From the NCBI RefSeq assembly GCF_015140455.1, contig NZ_AP024094.1, positions 1,922,001 to 1,986,000 on the forward strand: a DNA stretch of 64,000 nucleotides, written 5' to 3'. A program made the position numbers and the translations under genes. The notes under the pieces were generated by a model. It saw only the letters and a program-made list of their open reading frames with translations. It had not been told where the DNA came from and searched no databases. Positions 58,637-64,000 of the stretch are shown here, in pieces (position 1 is the first letter of the stretch; each line of letters opens with the position of its first letter). The stretch comes from Jeongeupia sp. HS-3 (GTDB lineage: Bacteria > Pseudomonadota > Gammaproteobacteria > Burkholderiales > Chitinibacteraceae).

Positions 58637-59794
58637 TCAGTTGGCGACGAATTCGATGCGCCGGTTCTGACGCTTGCCGTCCTCGCTGCTGTTGTCGGCC
58701 AGCGGTCGGCTATCACCGTAACCCACCGCAGTCAGCGTATCGGGCGGCACACCCTTGGCGATCAGGTAATTGCGTACCGCCGCAGCACGTTGCTCGGACA
58801 ACGCCTTGTTGTGCGATGCGTCGCCCACGTTGTCGGTATGCCCGGCGATCTCGCCCTGCTTGCCACTGGCCTTCAGCTCACTGGCCAGCTTGTCCAGCGA
58901 AGCATGGTATTTCGGCTCGATCGCCGCACTATCAGTGCCAAACTGCACATCAATCTCAATACCGGCGAGTTTGAACAGCGCCGGTGCGCTGGCCACCATG
59001 GATGCCACCGGTGTCTTGACGTCAACCTCGGGGATATCGGGAACCTTGGGGGTGCCGCAGTAGCGCAATGCGATAAAGGCCAGTATCAGCAAGGGCAGCA
59101 GCCACCATAACCAGCGCGGTACGCGAGATTTCACGGCGGCCTCGGCCGACTCGACCGCGCCGCCAATCTTGCGCTTGGCCGCATCGCCAGCATCGGCCAC
59201 CGCGCCCAGCGCCGCGCCGGCATGCGAAGTCAGGCCGCCGAACAATCCGGCAAAACTGCCCACCCCGAGCGCCTGCAACAGCGGGCCATCAAGCAGTTTT
59301 TCCAGCCAGCCCTTCTGCTCACCCAGAATGCCCAGGAAGCCCGCATAGCCACCGCCGGTCTGCCCCAGTTTGGACTTGAGCAAGGACAGCAGCATCGGTG
59401 CCCCCAGCGCCAGCAAGGAGGTTGCCGAACCCGCCGATACCCCGGCCTTGGTCGCGATCGCACCGGCAACGCTATCGGCCTGCCCGCCCAGTAGCGCGGG
59501 CAGAAATTGCCTGCCGCTTTCCACAACACCGGCCAGCACGTTGTCGTCACCAGCCAGCACGGTCGGGCTTTGCAACAGGCCCCCATCAACCTTGGGGCCG
59601 GAGATCAGATCAAACAAACCGCGCGCCGCTTGTGGATCCCCGGCCTGCTTGACCACCCCGCCGACCAGCGCGGGCAAGACCTGCCCGATCACCGAACTGG
59701 CCGTCGCGGCATCCATGCCCAGTGCCTTGCTGGCAAAACCGGTCAGAACCGGCCCCGCTGCGCCTTGCAAAACCTCAATCAGATTGAACGCCAT
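58637..59794 (-). CDS. DUF937 (YidB-like) and OmpA-domain membrane protein
   Basis: 385 residues from ATG 59794, preceded by GGAGG. Residues 1-220 are DUF937-like, rich in Gly/Ala/Leu (VIGQVLPALVGGVVKQAGDPQ). There is one membrane helix at about 226-243 after a basic RVPRW, and a C-terminal OmpA peptidoglycan-binding domain (about 275-385, with GHTDNVGDASHNKALSEQRA and NRRIEFV). No signal peptide. The N-terminal half should therefore be cytoplasmic and the OmpA domain periplasmic, which would anchor the inner membrane to the wall. Confidence 0.88.
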   Translation of the reverse strand: MAFNLIEVLQGAAGPVLTGFASKALGMDAATASSVIGQVLPALVGGVVKQAGDPQAARGLFDLISGPKVDGGLLQSPTVLAGDDNVLAGVVESGRQFLPALLGGQADSVAGAIATKAGVSAGSATSLLALGAPMLLSLLKSKLGQTGGGYAGFLGILGEQKGWLEKLLDGPLLQALGVGSFAGLFGGLTSHAGAALGAVADAGDAAKRKIGGAVESAEAAVKSRVPRWLWWLLPLLILAFIALRYCGTPKVPDIPEVDVKTPVASMVASAPALFKLAGIEIDVQFGTDSAAIEPKYHASLDKLASELKASGKQGEIAGHTDNVGDASHNKALSEQRAAAVRNYLIAKGVPPDTLTAVGYGDSRPLADNSSEDGKRQNRRIEFVAN

Positions 59795-59951
59795 CTTGAC
59801 GCCTCCTTGCAGGATATGGGGAGACCTTCGCTCCCCTAGCATCGCGAAGGCAAAACCGAACCGCATGGTTCACTCACCATTTAGGTGCAAAGAAGGCAAA
59901 AAACTCAAGTTAATCAATGACTAGATGACGAATAAATGGCCGTTCGTCCGC

Positions 59952-60722
59952 TCAGCGGCGCGAATACCGCAGCCTGAGCAAGCGCCCGCGCACTTGTACG
60001 TCCTCCCACACCGGCATCACCGCCAGCAGCAACAGGAACAACGCCAGCGGCACAGTGGCAACAAAACCGGCACGCTGAAACGCCCACGCGCCGACAATCC
60101 CGCCCGAGAAAAACAAGCTCAACAAGCCAAGATTGAGCGCCAGCAAGCTACGGTCGGCCACCACGCGCGGCATCCCCGCAGCATCGCTATGGCGGTTCCA
60201 GTACAGCAGGCGACCGAGTTCGATACCGATATCGGTGACCAGCCCGGTAACGTGGGTGGTGCGAATCCGCTTGCTTGATAACTTGGTAACGATGGCGTTC
60301 TGCAAGCCCATCAGATAGCACAACCACATCACCGTAAACGGCAAGAAGAAGCCGCTGAGTTTACTGAGCCAGCCACCCAGCAAACCAAACCCGAGCATCA
60401 ACACGGCTTCGAGCAGCAAGGAAAGCGCGTACTCGCTGTGCATACGCCGCCGCCGCGCCCAGTTGATCAACAACGATGAGGTTGCCGCACCCGCAGCGAA
60501 ACAGATGAAAGCACCCAGCCCGGCCAGCAGCAGTTTCAGATTCCCCAGCACCAGCTGATCGGCCATGGCCGAGACGATGCCCGACATATGCGAGGTATAT
60601 TGACCGACCGCCAGAAAACCACCGGCGTTGGCGGCTCCGGCGACAAAGGCGAGCGACAGGCCCAGCGTCTGGTCGGCCTCGCGCGTGCGCTCCCGCCCCA
60701 CCAGTGCATGCATCCACTTCAT
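59952..60722 (-). CDS. DUF1275 (YoaK-like) membrane protein
   Basis: 256 residues from ATG 60722 with GGAGG upstream. Six or so helices; family motifs FVAGAANAGGFLAVGQYTSHMSG and MGLQNAIVTKLSSKRIRTTHVTGLVTDIGIELGR. DUF1275 proteins are integral membrane proteins of unknown function. Monocistronic. Confidence 0.92.
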   Translation of the reverse strand: MKWMHALVGRERTREADQTLGLSLAFVAGAANAGGFLAVGQYTSHMSGIVSAMADQLVLGNLKLLLAGLGAFICFAAGAATSSLLINWARRRRMHSEYALSLLLEAVLMLGFGLLGGWLSKLSGFFLPFTVMWLCYLMGLQNAIVTKLSSKRIRTTHVTGLVTDIGIELGRLLYWNRHSDAAGMPRVVADRSLLALNLGLLSLFFSGGIVGAWAFQRAGFVATVPLALFLLLLAVMPVWEDVQVRGRLLRLRYSRR

Positions 60723-60844
60723 CGCCGCCTCCACCTTGCCGTCAATCCTGCCAGCGTGGCAGATCGAGCGCTTGGACGCTTCGCCCCAGATCAACCCGGC
60801 AGGCATAAGCCGGCCCAATCCGGCAACTTGCGACAAATTACCGG

Positions 60845-61270
60845 CTAAGGCCGCTGGATGATCGCGTTGGTCAGCCGGGCGATGCTGATCAAACGCCCCG
60901 CCTCATCGTCAATGCGGATTTCCCAGACATGCTGGCTTTGGCCCAAGCGGATCGGCCGCGCCGTACCGGTCACCCGGCCGCTCGACGCCGAACGCACATG
61001 GCTGGCGTTGATCTCGGTGCCAACGGCGAGATGGGTCGACGTATCAACGATCAGATTGCTCGCCAGGCTGCCTAGCGTTTCGGCCAGCACGCAGGACACC
61101 CCGCCGTGCAGCAGCCGCATCGGCTGCACCGTACGGTGATCGACCGGCATGGTGGCCACCACATAATCGTCACCCACTTCGGTGAAACGGATATCCAGAT
61201 GCTCGACCGCGGTATTGGCGCACATCGCATCGAGATCGGCAGGGACAAACGGGCGAAACCAGATCGGCAT
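60845..61270 (-). CDS. Hotdog-fold thioesterase (PaaI/MenI-like)
   Basis: 141 residues from ATG 61270 (GAGG upstream). The catalytic segment is MRLLHGGVSCVLAETLGSLA with HGG at 55-57 and Glu64. AVGTEINASHVRSASSGRVTGTARPIRLGQSQHVWEIRI is typical of the YdiI/MenI and EntH group. It hydrolyses an acyl-CoA, with 1,4-dihydroxy-2-naphthoyl-CoA or an aromatic CoA ester possible. Confidence 0.91.
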   Translation of the reverse strand: MPIWFRPFVPADLDAMCANTAVEHLDIRFTEVGDDYVVATMPVDHRTVQPMRLLHGGVSCVLAETLGSLASNLIVDTSTHLAVGTEINASHVRSASSGRVTGTARPIRLGQSQHVWEIRIDDEAGRLISIARLTNAIIQRP

Positions 61271-61310
61271 GGGGCTATCCTCACAAACAGGTACGGCCAA
61301 CAATAGGCGC

Positions 61311-61335
61311 AAAAAAGCCGGCCCGACAGACCGGC
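61311..61335 (-). terminator. Terminator after the VOC gene
   Basis: Minus-strand stem GCCGG/CCGGC closing a short loop with a run of six T, 48 bases after the VOC stop and before the thioesterase gene. Confidence 0.7.
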
Positions 61336-61382
61336 AAGTGCGAGTAAGCCTGTTTGAAACCGCCGCGACCGCGCGGTGGCGT

Positions 61383-61802
61383 TTACAGAATAAGATTGTC
61401 GTGCTGATCGAACTTCCAGCCATCCTCATACAGCACCTCGAACAGATGCCCATCAGGGTCGCGAAAATAACCGGCATGGCCCCATTGATTGGCGACCGCG
61501 GGTTTGACGATGGTCGCGCCGAGTGCTTCGGCCTTCTGCATCACCCGGTACACGTCGTCGGCTGTTCGTGCGATATACGCCAAGGCAAAACCGGCAAAAC
61601 CGCTGCCCTGCGGCTGATCGAAATTGGCATCCTTGGCGAAGGCTGTGCGCGACTGGATCGCCAGCGCGATGCCACCCAGATCAAAAAGGGCAAAGCCTTC
61701 CGAGCCGGCCTTCGATCGTTGCCAGCCGAGCGCCTGATAGAAGTCGACCGATTTTTGTACATCGGCAACGCCAAGCAGGATCAGATTAAGGCGCTGACGC
61801 AT
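61383..61802 (-). CDS. VOC-superfamily (glyoxalase-like) protein
   Basis: 139 residues. Paired beta-alpha-beta-beta-beta units begin NLILLGVADVQKSVDFYQALGW and end HAGYFRDPDGHLFEVLYED. The metal-binding set typical of glyoxalase I is only partly recognisable, so it may be a binding or resistance protein rather than glyoxalase. Monocistronic. Confidence 0.86.
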   Translation of the reverse strand: MRQRLNLILLGVADVQKSVDFYQALGWQRSKAGSEGFALFDLGGIALAIQSRTAFAKDANFDQPQGSGFAGFALAYIARTADDVYRVMQKAEALGATIVKPAVANQWGHAGYFRDPDGHLFEVLYEDGWKFDQHDNLIL

Positions 61803-61895
61803 GGGGAACTCGCAGGATCGTTGGATAAGCGTCGATGCTAAGCCCGAATCGCTTCGCCGCGTTGTCGCGCCGTCATAATAAGCAAGCCGGGCAAA

Positions 61896-62504
61896 TCAAC
61901 GCTGCGCGACGCTATTGCCCGTCCCGCTCCACGCATAGTTTTTCCACGCCCCGTAGACAAGGTTCGGATATTCGGCGCGGCCGAGGCTGCCGTTATAGCG
62001 GCCCAGCGCCCGAAACAGATCGCCGTTTTCGATATCAAGATAGTGACGCAAAATGGTGCAGCCGTAGCGCAGGTTGGTGTTCACGTCCAGGAGGTTCTGG
62101 TCGGATGCGCCGATCTGCCGCTGCCAGAACGGCATCACCTGCATCAGCCCGCGCGCGCCGACCGGGCTGATCGCGTAGCGGTTGAAGCCGCTCTCGATAT
62201 GGATCAAGCCCAGCACCAGTTGCGGATCAAGCCCGGCGCGCGTGGCCTCGTACTGCACCGCGATCAGCAGCTTGCGACGCATGAATTCATCCGGAATCCG
62301 CTTGGTGAGCCGGGCACTCATCTCGGCCAGCCATGCATCGGCCTCGGCCTGGGTAGCAAAAATCAGCCGGGCCTTGGCACCGTCGCCAATGGCGCGCGAC
62401 ATCGCCGATTGCACCGACGACGACAGCGCTTCTTCGCGCTGCGCACCGGCAAAGGCCGCGCCGGCGAACACGGCAAGAACGAGCGCGAGGGAGATTTTTT
62501 TCAT
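61896..62504 (-). CDS. Lytic transglycosylase, SLT type
   Basis: 202 residues from ATG 62504. Signal peptide MKKISLALVLAVFAGAAFAG. The SLT domain (about 85-195) has catalytic Glu104 in HIESGFNRYAISPVGARGLMQVMP, the classic ES-GLMQ pair, then LDVNTNLRYGCTILRHYLD and ALGRYNGSLG. It cleaves peptidoglycan in the periplasm. Located 91 bases after proS. Confidence 0.94.
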   Translation of the reverse strand: MKKISLALVLAVFAGAAFAGAQREEALSSSVQSAMSRAIGDGAKARLIFATQAEADAWLAEMSARLTKRIPDEFMRRKLLIAVQYEATRAGLDPQLVLGLIHIESGFNRYAISPVGARGLMQVMPFWQRQIGASDQNLLDVNTNLRYGCTILRHYLDIENGDLFRALGRYNGSLGRAEYPNLVYGAWKNYAWSGTGNSVAQR

Positions 62505-62532
62505 GGTGCAGAACATCGATTGAAGCTTTCGT

Positions 62533-62568
62533 AAAAAACGGGGCCAGCGTTAAACGCTATGCCCCGTT
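62533..62568 (-). terminator. Terminator of proS
   Basis: Nested stem AACGGGGC/GCCCCGTT with inner AGCGT/ACGCT and a T-run on the minus strand, 28 bases after proS. Confidence 0.88.
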
Positions 62569-62595
62569 CGCGATACCGGCAAGCCGGATGACGAT

Positions 62596-64000
62596 TTATG
62601 CCAATTGCTGCTGCACGAAGGCAACAGCGTCGCCGACGATCACCTTCTGCATCTCGCCGCCGGCACGCGCAACGTACTCGACCAGACCGTCGGCCAGACC
62701 CTTGTCGCCGATGGTGATGCGGTGCGGGATGCCGATCAGTTCCATATCGGCGAACATCACCCCCGGGCGCTCGTTGCGATCGTCCAGCAGCACATCGACG
62801 CCGGCGGCGGTGAGCTTGGCGTAGAGCGCATCGGCCGCCGCTTTCACCGCTTCGGACTTGTGATAACCGACCGCGACGACGGCGACGGCGAACGGCGCCA
62901 GTGCCGGGGTGAAGACGATGCCGCGCGCGTCGTAGTTCTGCTCGATCGCGGCGGCGACAATGCGCGAGACACCGATACCGTAGCAGCCCATTTCCATCGG
63001 CTCTTGCTGGTTGTTCTCGTTGACGAAGGTGCAGTTCATCGCGGCCGAGTACTTGGTGCGCAGCTGGAAGATATGGCCGACTTCGATGCCGCGGCACAGC
63101 TCCAGCACGCCCTTGCCATCCGGGCTCGGATCACCGGCGACGACGTTGCGGATATCGGCAACGACGTGCGGTTCGGGCAGATCGCGGCCGAAGTTGACGC
63201 CGGCGATGTGGAATTTCGGCTTGTTGGCGCCGCAGACAAAATCGCTCATCGCCGCGACGGTACGGTCGGCGATGACCTTGATGTCGGACGCAATGCCGAC
63301 CGGGCCGAGGAAGCCCGGCGGGCAGTTGAACTTGGCGCGGATTTCTTCATCGGTGGCGAAGCGGAATTCGCCGATGCCGTCGACCTTGGACAGCTTCACC
63401 TCGTTGAGCGAATGATCGCCACGGATCAGCGCGATCACGAACTGGTCGGCGCCGGCAATCAGCGCGATCAGCTTGACGGTCTTCTCGATGCCGATCTCCA
63501 GCAGCTTGGCGACGTCTTCGCAGGTGGTTTGCTTGGGCGTATCGACATCGCGCAGTGTCTCGGTGGCGGCGGCACGCGGCGCGGTCGGCGCCAGCGCTTC
63601 GGCCAGCTCGACGTTGGCGGCGAAATCCGAATCCGGGCAGTAGGCCAGCAGGTCTTCACCGGCATCGGCAAGCACGTGGAACTCGTGCGAGCCCGAACCA
63701 CCGATCGCGCCGGTGTCGGCGGCAACGGCGCGGAACTTGAGGCCAAGGCGGGTAAACACGTTCGAGTACGCCTGGTACATCTTGCCGTAAGTGACTTGCA
63801 GGCCTTCGAAGCTGGCGTCGAACGAGTACGCGTCTTTCATGGTGAATTCGCGCGCACGCATCACGCCGAAACGCGGGCGGATTTCGTCGCGGAATTTCAC
63901 CTGGATCTGGTAGAAATTGGCCGGCAGTTGCTTGTACGAGCGCAGCTCGGAGCGGGCGATGTCGGTGATGACTTCTTCGTGCGTCGGGCCAAAACAGAAC
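62596..64000 (-). CDS. proS: Prolyl-tRNA synthetase, N-terminus off the window
   Basis: 468 residues are visible; the frame continues past base 64000, so the first 100 or so residues are missing. Class II motif 2 is seen at [25 protein letters not shown], preceded by [13 protein letters not shown], the ProS motif. The YbaK-like editing insertion (about [20 protein letters not shown] to [13 protein letters not shown]) is present, as in the bacterial long form, then motif 3 [15 protein letters not shown] and an anticodon-binding domain ([25 protein letters not shown]). The apparent start at 63900 is an internal GTG. Confidence 0.97.
   Translation of the reverse strand, partial: FCFGPTHEEVITDIARSELRSYKQLPANFYQIQVKFRDEIRPRFGVMRAREFTMKDAYSFDASFEGLQVTYGKMYQAYSNVFTRLGLKFRAVAADTGAIGGSGSHEFHVLADAGEDLLAYCPDSDFAANVELAEALAPTAPRAAATETLRDVDTPKQTTCEDVAKLLEIGIEKTVKLIALIAGADQFVIALIRGDHSLNEVKLSKVDGIGEFRFATDEEIRAKFNCPPGFLGPVGIASDIKVIADRTVAAMSDFVCGANKPKFHIAGVNFGRDLPEPHVVADIRNVVAGDPSPDGKGVLELCRGIEVGHIFQLRTKYSAAMNCTFVNENNQQEPMEMGCYGIGVSRIVAAAIEQNYDARGIVFTPALAPFAVAVVAVGYHKSEAVKAAADALYAKLTAAGVDVLLDDRNERPGVMFADMELIGIPHRITIGDKGLADGLVEYVARAGGEMQKVIVGDAVAFVQQQLA

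Noticed and set aside
63798-63900. proS start at 63900
   Set aside because: This GTG codes for an internal Val. The upstream frame through base 64000 encodes the conserved FGPTHEEV region.

Overview
The window is about 62% G+C and reads as ordinary, gene-dense chromosome from a Gram-negative betaproteobacterium. The gene families (CobD/CbiB-like protein, alaA-hom-thrC order, CysB with a sulfite-exporter family protein, imuA-imuB-dnaE2) together with a chitin theme suggest Neisseriales of the Chitinibacteraceae type (Jeongeupia, Chitiniphilus or Andreprevotia relatives). This placement is an inference; no rRNA is present. I see no phage, insertion sequence, CRISPR array or replication origin.

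Layout. 1-2.9 kb: the end of a fumarylacetoacetate-hydrolase family gene, a small exported Lys/Ala-rich protein, a CobD/CbiB-like membrane protein and iron superoxide dismutase. 3.1-5.3 kb: a secreted two-CBM GH18 chitinase with a 34-unit Thr-Pro linker. 5.5-14.6 kb: a tightly overlapping operon for a type II secretion/type IV pilus-like machine (GspG, GspF, GspE, then PilM/N/O/P-like proteins, a TPR-containing lipoprotein secretin and three more pseudopilin-like proteins). 14.6-20.7 kb: a full ribose operon (regulator, rbsK, D, A, C, B) with matching operators. 20.7-22.8 kb: nadM/nudix and nadA. 23.0-23.6 kb: tRNA-Gly x2, tRNA-Cys and tRNA-Leu. 23.8-26.1 kb: an MFS transporter and an SDR. 26.2-31.4 kb: the imuA-imuB-dnaE2 mutagenesis cassette under a palindrome-spaced promoter. 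31.5-36.5 kb: Mth938-like protein, then alaA, an acetyltransferase, hom and thrC.

36.5-45.3 kb: a leftward chito-sugar block: polysaccharide deacetylase, ABC ATPase, two permeases, two tandem paralogous binding proteins, a GntR-type regulator and a BadF/BcrA-type N-acetylglucosamine kinase. With the chitinase and the secretion operon this suggests one route: secrete chitinase, import the sugars, phosphorylate GlcNAc. 45.5-48.1 kb: cysH and a TauE/SafE exporter divergent from cysB. 48.1-64 kb: mixed housekeeping genes (Nudix, YfaZ-like OMP, DUF815 ATPase, MutT fused to a ThiE-like domain, SMR pump with a divergent LysR regulator, cytochrome c', Kv-type channel, chemoreceptor, ExoIII, Crp/Fnr regulator, DUF937-OmpA protein, DUF1275 protein, thioesterase, VOC protein, lytic transglycosylase) ending in a truncated proS.

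The parts most worth following are the hybrid secretion operon beside the chitinase, the tandem binding proteins of the chito-sugar importer, the GAAC-N4-GTTC palindrome between the -35 and -10 of the imu operon, and the Cra-like regulator with its own operators in a ribose operon.
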